From Candidatus Krumholzibacteriota bacterium (GTDB lineage Bacteria; Krumholzibacteriota; Krumholzibacteriia; Krumholzibacteriales; Krumholzibacteriaceae), in contig DAOUUU010000004.1 in the NCBI GenBank assembly GCA_030667985.1, positions 1 to 60,607 of the forward strand: a stretch of 60,607 nucleotides of DNA. The letters run 5' to 3'. This document shows, piece by piece, positions 7,912-16,308 of this stretch; positions within the stretch are counted from its first letter, which is position 1, and the number at the start of each line of letters is the position of its first letter. A program made the translations under genes and the position numbers. The notes beneath the pieces are model-generated. The model worked only from the letters and a program-made list of their open reading frames with translations, was not told where the DNA came from and made no database searches.

Positions 7912-7941
7912 ATGGTATCGGTAGGGTTCATAATTAGTCAA
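7912..7941 (-). promoter_or_regulatory. Sigma-70-type promoter for the OPT transporter
   Basis: On the minus strand TTGACT (5/6), 18 bases, TACCAT (4/6). A second CCTTGACT copy lies 33 bases downstream (7903-7910 on the plus strand), so the same octamer occurs twice and could instead be an operator pair. Confidence 0.4.
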
Positions 7942-8045
7942 GGAAAGATAGCGTCGGAGAACTGACACACCGGGATGATGGAGGTGGTTCGTATAAATGG
8001 AGGAAGTCTCTGTCACTGTGTGCAATGGAGGTTTTCTGTGGGAGT

Positions 8046-8060
8046 GGGAACACTATTTGC
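8046..8060 (+). promoter_or_regulatory. Possible sigma-54 promoter of EBP2
   Basis: GGGAAC-ACTAT-TTGC: the invariant GG/GC dinucleotides have correct spacing, and two of the six -24 positions deviate from TGGCAC. The start would be near 8072, giving a leader of about 52 bases. A TATAAA at 8110-8115 nearer the ATG is an alternative sigma-70 -10 element without an obvious -35. Confidence 0.35.
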
Positions 8061-8123
8061 CTTAATGGTCATAATAAGGCGGCTGGTACTGCGATACGAC
8101 TCTGGTAATTATAAACATTTATC

Positions 8124-9647
8124 ATGGAAGCGATCTTCTCACATTTCCTCGAAGTGGCATGCTCCGTTTGCCGAGCATCCCGCGTTGGCCTGAAAGTTGT
8201 CTGGGATGGGGACGGCAGCCCGTTCGTTCTTACCGAGCGGTGGTTTGATGCCGGCGTGTATGAACATAGTATCCCTAAGCGCCCCGGCGCTCTGCAGCTG
8301 CCGCTGTTTCCCGCTGAGGGGATTCTCGTCGAGCCTGGGATTTCTCATGGGGCGCGAGCGGCCTTCGAGAAGTCACATTCGTTCTCGGCAGGATCGTATG
8401 CCGGGGCGGCGCTAATGGAGGGGGGTATCGTGGCGCCGCGGGAGAGCGTCCAGAGCGGATTGCATGATAGGGATGCATGGAACCTGTCGATGGTCGATCA
8501 CGAGTGCAAGTGTACCGGCCGGCTCGATTCATTCATGATCGAGTTTCGGGCTTTTCTCCCATATGACATAAGTGACGACCGGTGTGATACGGCGCGGAAC
8601 GTTTACCGGGTGATTCCGCTCCTCGAGTGGCTGGTTGGATCGTGCTGTCCATCGATCAGTTCACTGCGCCCCGGTGAGACTCAGCTCTCACCGCCGTTTG
8701 TCGGGGATTCCCGGTCGATCAGAGAGCTCAAGCAGCAGGTCAGGCTCGTTGCTCGTTCGGATGTCCATGTTCTCATAGAGGGAGAGAGCGGGACGGGGAA
8801 AGAGGTGATCGCGCGGAACGTCCATTCGCTGGGCCCGAGGAACCCGAGGCCTCTTGTCATACTCAACTGTCTCGAGATGCCGCCGGCGCTCATGCAGAGC
8901 GAGTTGTTCGGACACCTGAAGGGCTCGTTCACCGGCGCCTCTCGGGACAGGATCGGCCTTATAGAGAGCGCAAGCGGGGGCACGCTCTTTCTAGACGAGG
9001 TTGGAGAGATGCCGAAGGCCCTTCAGGCGATGCTGCTCAGGGTCCTGCAGGAGAAAGAGGTTAGAAGGATTGGCGAGAGCGCGAGGCGGAGGGTCGATGT
9101 GAGGTTCGTATTCGCGACGAACCGCAACTTGCGTGAACTCGTCGTAAAGAAGAGGTTCAGGCTCGATCTCTACCACAGGATGTCCAGCGTTCGGTTTCAC
9201 ATCCCGCCGCTCAGGGAGAGAAGATCCGATATTCCCCCTTTGGCGCAGTATTTCCTGGAGCTCTCTGCTCGGAAGAGCGGACACCTCGAGCGCAGCATCA
9301 CATCCGCGGCGATGAAAAGGTTTCTCGCTCACTCATGGCCGGGCAATGTGAGGGAGCTGAGAAACGAGATCGAGCGGGCGATCGCCCTTTATCCCGAAGC
9401 AAGGAAGATCGAGGCTTCCATGCTATCGCCGCATATCGGGTGTGGCGAGGTGGAGGTGTCGGACGAGGAGCTCGTCAAGCTCCACGAAGCGGTCAAGCGG
9501 CTCGAGTGTCGCATGATAGGGGAGGCCCTCGAGACCTTCCATGGAAACCGTACACGGACAGCCAATCATCTCGGGATAACCAGGCAAGGTCTGCTCAAGA
9601 AGCTCAAGCGGTACGGGATCTCTCCACCACGCCGCAACGCTGATTGA
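8124..9647 (+). CDS. Sigma-54-dependent transcriptional activator (EBP2)
   Basis: 507 residues. The N-terminal 190 residues are an input region I cannot assign (possibly a GAF-type fold). Then come the AAA+ domain with Walker A GESGTGKE (220-227), the sigma-54 contact loop GSFTGA (267-272) and Walker B GTLFLDEVGE (286-295), and a Fis-type helix-turn-helix near 470-502 (NRTRTANHLGITRQGLLKKL). All elements for remodelling RNA polymerase-sigma-54 are intact. There is no receiver domain, so it is probably controlled by ligand or partner protein. No clear Shine-Dalgarno precedes the ATG. It is divergent from the OPT transporter, and sensing of a transported compound is one plausible role. Confidence 0.88.
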   Translation: MEAIFSHFLEVACSVCRASRVGLKVVWDGDGSPFVLTERWFDAGVYEHSIPKRPGALQLPLFPAEGILVEPGISHGARAAFEKSHSFSAGSYAGAALMEGGIVAPRESVQSGLHDRDAWNLSMVDHECKCTGRLDSFMIEFRAFLPYDISDDRCDTARNVYRVIPLLEWLVGSCCPSISSLRPGETQLSPPFVGDSRSIRELKQQVRLVARSDVHVLIEGESGTGKEVIARNVHSLGPRNPRPLVILNCLEMPPALMQSELFGHLKGSFTGASRDRIGLIESASGGTLFLDEVGEMPKALQAMLLRVLQEKEVRRIGESARRRVDVRFVFATNRNLRELVVKKRFRLDLYHRMSSVRFHIPPLRERRSDIPPLAQYFLELSARKSGHLERSITSAAMKRFLAHSWPGNVRELRNEIERAIALYPEARKIEASMLSPHIGCGEVEVSDEELVKLHEAVKRLECRMIGEALETFHGNRTRTANHLGITRQGLLKKLKRYGISPPRRNAD

Positions 9648-9665
9648 TTTAAGCCAGGATACGGC

Positions 9666-9695
9666 TTGTTCGAATAGCGTCGGTTCACGTATAAT
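9666..9695 (+). promoter_or_regulatory. Promoter of lnt with overlapping dyad
   Basis: TTGTTC (4/6), 18 bases, then a perfect TATAAT, about 30 bases before the lnt ATG. A GTCGGT/ACCGAC inverted repeat (9679-9684 and 9698-9703) straddles the -10 box and could be an operator. Confidence 0.5.
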
Positions 9696-9726
9696 CCACC
9701 GACATATTATTCTACGGAGACAAGAG

Positions 9727-11304
9727 ATGAAGCATTGGTACGAGGAGTACAGGGAAGAGATTCTGACAGCCGGGCTAAGCGGCCTGATGCTGGCTCTATG
9801 TTTCCCGCCCTATCCGACGAGGTTTTTTTGCTGCTTCGCTCTTGTGCCGGTCTTTAGATATCTCATCGTTCGATTCGACGGCCGCCAGGCGAGGGATAGC
9901 GTTGGAAGAACCACTAGCCTGAAACGATTCTTCTTTGTCGGATATCTGACGGGGTTTGTCTTCTCCCTGCTGCTGCTCTACTGGGTCGCGAACCTGATCC
10001 CGGCCTCAAGCGCCAGCATGCCATGGATCATGGGGCCTGCCGTTGTGGTACTATCTCTATATCTCGCCCTTTATCCAGCTCTGTTTTCCTTTGTGACCGC
10101 AGCTCTGGCTAAAAGGTGGGGAATAACTGCGCTCATAACGGCACCCGCCTTCTGGTCCCTTACCGAGTTCATGCGGGGGAGAGGAGAGCTCGGTTTCCCA
10201 TGGGGTCTTATCTCTGGCTCTCTCGCCGCCCATCCTGTGGCCATACAGGGAGTTTCTATATACGGACCCTTCGGTCTGTCATTTGTCATCGTGGCGGTGA
10301 ACCTGCTGATCGCTGGTCTGCTATTCATGCGCTCGAAACGGATCAGGGCCTTCTCGCTCACCCTTATGCTGATCGTCGTTGTGGGGCACCTGGTCTGGGG
10401 AGCTGCCGAGATCAAACGCGTCGAATCGAACGGCCGCGCGCTGGGCGGAACGGCAGTCATCATACAGCCCAACCTCGATCTCGCTATAAAGTGGAAACCG
10501 GAGTACCGCGATTCCATCTTCACAGAGATCGAGAGGCTTGCCCATGACGCCGCGGATATGGATGCGACACTTGTCATCTTCCCCGAGACGGCGGCGCCAA
10601 TATCCTTCAAGTTCGCCACCCTCTATCGCGAGCGCATGAGGCTCGCTGCTTTGCGTGATGGAGTGGACATCCTGACCGGCCACGTCGATCACATCGAGCT
10701 CGACGGTGAATGGCATGCCTACAACTCCGCCAGCCTCTTCGAAAGCGACGGCGATCTGCAGGCGACTTACAACAAGATGAACCTGCTCCCGTTCGGCGAG
10801 CGGATACCGCTCAGTCAGTTCTTTCCGGTCCTGAGCAAGATAGATTTCGGTCAGGCGAACTTTCTTCCCGGCAAGGACCCAGTCCGCTTCGAGACCGGAG
10901 TGGGCAAGTTTGGCGTTCTGATATGTTTTGAGTCGGCGTTCAGCTACTTCGCCAGGGACTATGTTCTGAATGGCGCCGATGTCCTCGTCAACATCACGAA
11001 CGATGGCTGGTTCGGCAGTACGAGGGGCCCCAAACAGCACGCCGAGCTTGCGATCCTGAGGGCGGTGGAAAACCGTGTGCCCCTGTACCGCGCTGCCAAT
11101 ACGGGTATATCGATGGTCGTCGACCCTACAGGCAGGATATCAGCGAAGGTGGGGCTGGATAAGCAGGGAATGATACTCGCACGCAGTTACCGCAGCGAGA
11201 AGCTATCCTTCTTCTGCAGACACGGGCACATGACTTATTTCGTCATGGTCGCGGTCAGTCTCGCTGCCGTGCTCCTGCTCGGTGCGTTCAGGCGTTTAGA
11301 GTAG
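9727..11304 (+). CDS. lnt: Apolipoprotein N-acyltransferase
   Basis: 525 residues. About six N-terminal membrane spans precede a periplasmic nitrilase-fold domain. The catalytic triad is visible: Glu287 in FPETAAP, Lys350 in YNKMNLLPFGE and Cys400 in GVLICFESAF. A final membrane span closes the protein near 503-520. Lnt adds the third acyl chain to lipoproteins at the inner membrane, which suits the many lipobox proteins in this window. It stands alone, with its own promoter, and is convergent with the Omp85-like gene five bases away. Confidence 0.95.
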   Translation: MKHWYEEYREEILTAGLSGLMLALCFPPYPTRFFCCFALVPVFRYLIVRFDGRQARDSVGRTTSLKRFFFVGYLTGFVFSLLLLYWVANLIPASSASMPWIMGPAVVVLSLYLALYPALFSFVTAALAKRWGITALITAPAFWSLTEFMRGRGELGFPWGLISGSLAAHPVAIQGVSIYGPFGLSFVIVAVNLLIAGLLFMRSKRIRAFSLTLMLIVVVGHLVWGAAEIKRVESNGRALGGTAVIIQPNLDLAIKWKPEYRDSIFTEIERLAHDAADMDATLVIFPETAAPISFKFATLYRERMRLAALRDGVDILTGHVDHIELDGEWHAYNSASLFESDGDLQATYNKMNLLPFGERIPLSQFFPVLSKIDFGQANFLPGKDPVRFETGVGKFGVLICFESAFSYFARDYVLNGADVLVNITNDGWFGSTRGPKQHAELAILRAVENRVPLYRAANTGISMVVDPTGRISAKVGLDKQGMILARSYRSEKLSFFCRHGHMTYFVMVAVSLAAVLLLGAFRRLE

Positions 11305-11309
11305 ATATT

Positions 11310-12674
11310 CTAGAAAAAGAAACCCGCGTTAACGGACCAGACACCGTTTGTCTGCATCTGCCATGCGTAGTCGACGGTGAGTATGCCCTTCTTGACAAGT
11401 ATGATATTCATACCGCAGCCGAAACCGCTGTGGAGGAGTTCCTGGTCGAAGGTCTGGGAGGAATTCCAGCAGGCGCCGCTGTCGAAGAAGAGGTGGAAGT
11501 CCGTTAAGATGAGGGGATTGTTAGGGTCGTCCAGAGTCTCGAAGTTTATCGGCAGCCGCAGCTCGGAGTTTACAAGGATGCTGTTTGTCCCGCTCAGCAC
11601 ACCGAAATCATAACCGCGGATGGTTCCCTCGCCGCCGAGGTGGCTCAGCAGCAGGAGCGGTACATTACCGCCCTTCGTGAATTCAGCCCTCGAGCGCAGT
11701 ACACCGATGACCTTCCCTAGCTTGTAGTACCCGTTTCCCCATGCCCAGTAGCGGAAGTTCTTGATCTCTGAGTTTCCCTGGATTATCCCCCAGTCCTTCC
11801 TGCCCCCCGTTATCATGAAACCGCGAGAGGGGTAGAAGTCCCTGTCTAGAAAGTCGACCATCAGCGCGGCCTCGAAGGTCGTGAATGTGCCGCTCGGTGT
11901 GGGGGGGACCGTCTCATCGTAGGCCATGGTGTCGGCTACATCGATGATGTCAGCGCCAGGTCTTAGCGACAGGTGCAGATAATCTGTCAGGTTGATGCGG
12001 ATCTCGGCGCCAGCTCCGAATCGTCTTACGCGCTTGTCTACGAGCAAACGTCCGTAATCGGGATATGGGTAGTCATAGTCCGCGTATGAGACCGCGAGCC
12101 CAGCGCCCACATAGGGCTGTTCCATGAACCAGGGTTTGAGGAAGGAGGCCTGTACGATCAAGGCTCCTCCTAGAAGAAGTTTCGCCCGGAGATCCTCGTT
12201 CATCCCGCGTATGTTCTTATCTTCAAAGTAGACGCCGAAGGACCAATCGTTTGTCAGTGCCCTGCTCAAAGCTGGCCTGACGATACGTGTGACCTCGTCG
12301 CTAATTACGATTGCGAGCTCGATGCCTCCGCCCTGCCGGTCGGGAAGTACGCGGAGAAATGCCGATTTCACACCTGAGAGTGCAGCGACGCGCTCGAGGC
12401 CCTCCTCGGTAATATCGGGGTTGAATGTGTCGCCCGGCTCGATTCCGAACCTGCTCAGAACGATGCTTCTTTTAATGTTGTGACCGCCGACGATCGATAT
12501 CTTCGTTACGGTCTTGTCGACCGGCTGATCCTGGAGTGTGGACGCGACAGCTTCTGTTTGCTGGGAAAGATCTGGATCAAAGGGTGAAGCCTCATCAGAT
12601 ACAGCGTCCATGGGCATGACGAGCAGGAGCGCTGTTGCGATAAAGCAATATATTATGCGGTTGGCAGATACCAT
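11310..12674 (-). CDS. Omp85-family outer-membrane protein with one POTRA domain
   Basis: 454 residues. A signal peptide is followed by a single POTRA domain (about 55-130, including ISIVGGHNIKRSIVLSRFGI) and then a C-terminal beta barrel. The barrel carries the IRGY motif of the Omp85 L6 loop (EGTIRGYDFG) and ends in Phe-Phe-Phe, an outer-membrane assembly signal. It is far shorter than BamA (five POTRA, about 800 residues), so it resembles short Omp85 or TamA/ShlB-like proteins of unknown cargo. It is not next to tamB, bamD or a phospholipase domain. Confidence 0.82.
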   Translation of the reverse strand: MVSANRIIYCFIATALLLVMPMDAVSDEASPFDPDLSQQTEAVASTLQDQPVDKTVTKISIVGGHNIKRSIVLSRFGIEPGDTFNPDITEEGLERVAALSGVKSAFLRVLPDRQGGGIELAIVISDEVTRIVRPALSRALTNDWSFGVYFEDKNIRGMNEDLRAKLLLGGALIVQASFLKPWFMEQPYVGAGLAVSYADYDYPYPDYGRLLVDKRVRRFGAGAEIRINLTDYLHLSLRPGADIIDVADTMAYDETVPPTPSGTFTTFEAALMVDFLDRDFYPSRGFMITGGRKDWGIIQGNSEIKNFRYWAWGNGYYKLGKVIGVLRSRAEFTKGGNVPLLLLSHLGGEGTIRGYDFGVLSGTNSILVNSELRLPINFETLDDPNNPLILTDFHLFFDSGACWNSSQTFDQELLHSGFGCGMNIILVKKGILTVDYAWQMQTNGVWSVNAGFFF

Positions 12675-12825
12675 TATAAATGTCCTCGCTTTCGATTGAT
12701 AACAAGATACCGGCGGCGCATGGGCCGGTCAATCTGTTTCTCCCTGTCAGGCTACCGGTGGTGTATCCAACTGTCGGACAGAAGCAAACTGCGCGCGGAG
12801 CATCTAATATGGGACAGAATATCGA

Positions 12826-12854
12826 TTGTCACCTCATCAGTTATCCTATACAAT
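12826..12854 (+). promoter_or_regulatory. Promoter of the chrA-alaX-pcm-hdac operon
   Basis: TTGTCA (5/6), 17 bases, TACAAT (5/6), with the start about 55 bases before the ATG at 12916. It lies in the 241-base region divergent from the Omp85-like gene. I saw nothing else clear in that region. Confidence 0.6.
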
Positions 12855-12915
12855 CCCCCTCGGTCGGTGCATCTGCAGCGCCGCACGGGCTTTGACCGGA
12901 AACGGGGCTTGCCGC

Positions 12916-13440
12916 ATGGCTATCTACTGGTCGATCTTTCTTTCGTTTCTCAAGGTGGGGCTCTTTGGCTACGGCGGAGGCCCCGCGATGATTCCTCTGA
13001 TAGAGAAAGAGGTTGTCGGCAATCAAGGCTGGCTGACAGCGGAGGAGTTCATCGACGCGCTCGCGATGGCAAATACCCTGCCTGGCCCGATCGCTACCAA
13101 GATGGCGCTCTGTATCGGGCTTCGAACGGGAGGCCCCGGTGGAGCGGCGGCGGCGATCGTCGCAATGCTCCTGCCCTCGACCATCTTTATCCTGATCCTG
13201 ACCACGTTCTACTACAAATATCGTAATGTACCGAGTGTCCAGGGGATCATCCGTGGCGTGAGGCCGGTCGTCATAGGACTTCTGATGGTAACCGTCGCTC
13301 ACCTCGCGCCGCGGGCCGTATTCACATGGGATACATTCCTTCTGGCGTTCGTATCGTTTATTGTAGTCTTTTACCTCAAGGTCCATCCGATCTATCTGAT
13401 CGCGGTCGCGGGTCTCGTAGGCTTTGTCTTCTACCGCTGA
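12916..13440 (+). CDS. Single-domain chromate transporter (CHR family)
   Basis: 174 residues, about five or six membrane spans. The N-terminal motif FLKVGLFGYGGGPAMIPLIE and 'NTLPGPIATKMALCIG' are the CHR domain signatures. Proteins of this half length usually occur as adjacent pairs that together form a transporter; here only one copy is present, so it may be a homodimer. The start at 12916 is chosen because the frame upstream runs through the promoter; only a weak ACGGGG precedes it. It is first in an operon with alaX, pcm and a deacetylase. Chromate is not necessarily the natural substrate. Confidence 0.82.
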   Translation: MAIYWSIFLSFLKVGLFGYGGGPAMIPLIEKEVVGNQGWLTAEEFIDALAMANTLPGPIATKMALCIGLRTGGPGGAAAAIVAMLLPSTIFILILTTFYYKYRNVPSVQGIIRGVRPVVIGLLMVTVAHLAPRAVFTWDTFLLAFVSFIVVFYLKVHPIYLIAVAGLVGFVFYR

Positions 13441-13469
13441 CCGGTTCTCTCATCAGGAGAGGTATAGTT

Positions 13470-14690
13470 ATGACAGGTGAGGAGAGACAGTTCCTGACCG
13501 ATTCCTACCGGGTCGAATTCGAATCAACAGTTCGTGAGGTTGTTGCCCTGGATGAAGGAAAGGCGGGCGTCTACCTCGATGAGACCCTCTTCTACCCCGA
13601 ATCCGGCGGGCAGCCAGCGGACCGAGGCGCCCTGAACGGTCAAGAGGTCAGCGGCGTGCAGGAGACGGACAGGGGAGTTATGCATGTAGTCGATGGGAGT
13701 TTCACAGGGGGTGATAAGGTTGAAGGCAAGGTCGACTGGAAGCGCCGCTTCGATCACATGCAGCAGCACTCGGGGCAGCATCTACTCTCCCGTGTATTTC
13801 TCGACGATCACGGGCTCCGTACGATCGGCTTTCATCTGGGAGAGCGTACCTGCACGATAGACTTAGGCGGCGAATCGGTCACAGAGGAGCAGTGCTCGTC
13901 TGTCGAACAGCGATGCAACGAGCTCATCTGGAAGAACATATCGATAGCGGACAGGACGGTGAGCAGGGACGAGTACGAGAAGATATCAAGCGGCGATGTC
14001 AGGTCGCGCCTGCCCGATGACGTGGAAGAGGTCAGGATCGTCGAGATATCGGAGCTCGACCGTTCCACCTGTTGCGGGACGCACGTGAAGGCGACGGGCG
14101 AGATCGGAATAATCAAGATACTGCGTGTCGAGCGGGTCAAGGGGGGTCCCAGGATCGAGTTCGTCTGCGGTGGGAGGGCGCTCTATGATTATGCAGGCAA
14201 GCACGCTATGCTATCAGCTCTAGCCGGACGTTTCAGCACCGACTGGACCGAGCTGGAGTGTGTCATCGACAAGCTCTCAGACGAGAACAAGACTCACAGA
14301 AAAAGGATTGAGGAGCTCGGCACCGAGCTAGCACGATTCCGCGCTTCCGAGCTCTCGCAGCCTACGGCCACGATCGGCGATTACTGTGTCGTGAAGCGCC
14401 TGTTTGATGATGAGGATGCGGGAGCGTTGAGGGAGACGGCGAACGAGGTGCGCGGGCAAGGTAAGACAATCGTCCTCTTTGCCGCAGCGGCGCCCAAGCC
14501 ATCGCTCATCTTCGCCTGCTCCAAAGATGTTCCGCTCGATATGGGCGAGCTTCTCAAGCGCAGCGCTTCCATCGCCGGGATGAAGGGGGGAGGAGGAGGG
14601 GACTACGCGCAGGGCGGAGGCGGTAGCGGAAAAGGACTCGAGCAAGCACTCGATGAGGCGGAAAGCATGATCCGAGAGATGCTCTCATGA
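13470..14690 (+). CDS. Alanyl-tRNA editing protein (AlaX type II, with DHHA1 domain)
   Basis: 406 residues from ATG 13470, preceded by AGGAGAGG. It is a free-standing editing domain that hydrolyses Ser- or Gly-tRNA(Ala). Residues 1-90 are the beta-barrel start (ETLFYPESGGQPADRG). The zinc motifs HMQQH (96-100) and CCGTH (201-205) are intact. A coiled coil around 265-290 leads to a C-terminal DHHA1 domain with the glycine-rich tail GGGGGDYAQGGGG. No aminoacylation domain is present. Its last four bases (ATGA) overlap pcm, so translation is coupled. Confidence 0.92.
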   Translation: MTGEERQFLTDSYRVEFESTVREVVALDEGKAGVYLDETLFYPESGGQPADRGALNGQEVSGVQETDRGVMHVVDGSFTGGDKVEGKVDWKRRFDHMQQHSGQHLLSRVFLDDHGLRTIGFHLGERTCTIDLGGESVTEEQCSSVEQRCNELIWKNISIADRTVSRDEYEKISSGDVRSRLPDDVEEVRIVEISELDRSTCCGTHVKATGEIGIIKILRVERVKGGPRIEFVCGGRALYDYAGKHAMLSALAGRFSTDWTELECVIDKLSDENKTHRKRIEELGTELARFRASELSQPTATIGDYCVVKRLFDDEDAGALRETANEVRGQGKTIVLFAAAAPKPSLIFACSKDVPLDMGELLKRSASIAGMKGGGGGDYAQGGGGSGKGLEQALDEAESMIREMLS

Positions 14691-15343
14691 AGGGCGAAAA
14701 GGTCGGAGATCCGGACGAGAAGCGCGCGGCGATGGTGAAACAGCAGCTCGTCACGCGGAGTGTTAAGGACGGCCGGGTGCTGGAAGCGATGCGCAAGGTT
14801 CCACGCGAACGCTTCGTGCGCGAAAAAGACCTCGATCTCGCTTTCTACGACGGCCCGCTCTCTATCGGATGCGGCCAGACGATATCCCAGCCATACATAG
14901 TCGCCTATATGACCGAAGCACTAGGAATAGGTCCTGAGGACCGCGTGCTGGAGATAGGTACCGGTTGCGGCTACCAGACAGCTGTGCTGGCCGAGGTCGC
15001 AGCCAAAGTCTACACGATCGAGATCGTCGAGGAGCTCGCCGAGAGATCGAAGATACTCCTTACTGAGCTCAGCTACACGAATATCCACTTCAAGACAGGG
15101 GACGGCTCTCTGGGCTGGCCCGAGCACGCGCCATACGATGCGATCATGGTGACGGCGGCTCCGGCGCATCTGCCCGACCTACTCATAGAACAGCTCGCCG
15201 AGGGCGGGCGTATGATAGTGCCGGTCGGCAGGTACGAGCAGTATCTGGAGCTCGTGACAAAACATGGAGACGAAATCAAAAAGAGGGGCCTGATCGGCGT
15301 CCGTTTCGTTCCGATGACCGGCTGTGTGCAGGGGGATCAGTAA
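14687..15343 (+). CDS. pcm: Protein-L-isoaspartate O-methyltransferase
   Basis: 218 residues, the normal length. It repairs isoaspartyl residues in aged proteins using S-adenosylmethionine. Motifs seen: VPRERFV near the start, IGCGQTISQPYIVAYM, the SAM-binding LEIGTGCGYQTAVLAE, and the post-motif LAEGGRMIVPVG. The start codon overlaps the alaX stop and its own stop overlaps the next start (TAATG), so three genes are translationally linked. Pairing of a tRNA-editing enzyme with a protein-repair enzyme suggests a quality-control operon (inference). Confidence 0.94.
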   Translation: MKGEKVGDPDEKRAAMVKQQLVTRSVKDGRVLEAMRKVPRERFVREKDLDLAFYDGPLSIGCGQTISQPYIVAYMTEALGIGPEDRVLEIGTGCGYQTAVLAEVAAKVYTIEIVEELAERSKILLTELSYTNIHFKTGDGSLGWPEHAPYDAIMVTAAPAHLPDLLIEQLAEGGRMIVPVGRYEQYLELVTKHGDEIKKRGLIGVRFVPMTGCVQGDQ

Positions 15344-16278
15344 TGGTCGGATATATATATCACGATCTCTTCGTAAAGCACCTCGAGGGTTACACGCACG
15401 TAGAAAGCCCGCAGCGACTAACTGCAATCTGGGAGGGGGTCAAGGCGAGCCCAGTCGCCGGTTCCCTCGAGTTCATAGAGGCGGAGCCGGCCGAGCTGAG
15501 CTGGATCGAACGCGTACACGACCAGGAATACGTTAAGGGTATCCTTTCACTAGAGATCGACCAGGCGGTCGTCCTCGATTGGGGCGATACGGTGGCGACG
15601 CCCGCATCTATAGACGCCGCTCTCCATGCCGCTGGAGCGGGCGTGCAGGCTGCAAGGCTCGTGCTGGACGGAAAGCTCTCGAGCGCCTTTTGCGCAGTGC
15701 GGCCTCCCGGCCATCACGCCGAGAGGAACCGCGCAATGGGTTTCTGCATATTTAATAACATAGCTGTCGCCGCCGCAGATCTCGTCGAAGCGCAAGGTCT
15801 CGATCGCGTCGCGATAGTAGACTGGGACGTCCATCACGGAAACGGCACAGAAAGCATCTTCATCGAAGACGATAGGGTCCAGTACATCAGCCTCCACCAG
15901 TTTCCGCCTTATCCGGGCACCGGCCACGCAGAGACGGTGGGCACGGGAAGTGGTACCGGTTTCAATCTGAATATCCCCATGGGCACTGGAGCGGGGGATT
16001 CGGAATACCTGGAGGTTTTCGAAAAGACCGTGATTCCCGCTCTCGACGAGTTCAAACCGCAGTTCATTCTGATGTCGGCCGGCTTTGACGGTCACGGGGA
16101 AGATCCGTTATCTGGAACGATCCTCTCGAGTGATTTCTACGGCACGATGACGACGATGCTTAAAGGTTGTGCGCAGCGTCACTGCGATGGAAGGATCGTA
16201 TCGATGCTCGAGGGAGGCTACGACCTCGACGCCCTCGCCGAGTCGGCCGAACGGCACATCGCAGCATTAATATCATAG
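15343..16278 (+). CDS. Histone-deacetylase-family amidohydrolase (AcuC/class II type)
   Basis: 311 residues, full length for bacterial deacetylase-like proteins. Zinc and catalytic residues are visible: RPPGHHAERNRAMGFCIFNN holds the His pair, DWDVHHGNGTE gives Asp162 and His164, and the C-terminal MSAGFDGH supplies the second zinc Asp. Near the end EGGYDLDALAES carries the conserved glycines. Likely substrates are acetylated lysine or acetylpolyamine; sequence alone does not decide. It is the last gene of the chrA-alaX-pcm operon and is convergent with the polyferredoxin gene. Confidence 0.92.
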   Translation: MVGYIYHDLFVKHLEGYTHVESPQRLTAIWEGVKASPVAGSLEFIEAEPAELSWIERVHDQEYVKGILSLEIDQAVVLDWGDTVATPASIDAALHAAGAGVQAARLVLDGKLSSAFCAVRPPGHHAERNRAMGFCIFNNIAVAAADLVEAQGLDRVAIVDWDVHHGNGTESIFIEDDRVQYISLHQFPPYPGTGHAETVGTGSGTGFNLNIPMGTGAGDSEYLEVFEKTVIPALDEFKPQFILMSAGFDGHGEDPLSGTILSSDFYGTMTTMLKGCAQRHCDGRIVSMLEGGYDLDALAESAERHIAALIS

Positions 16279-16308
16279 TAAAATTCAATGCTAGTGCTGA
16301 GTGAGGAT

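Noticed and set aside
10321-11040. 239-codon open frame on the minus strand
   Set aside because: Antisense to lnt, whose catalytic triad is intact.
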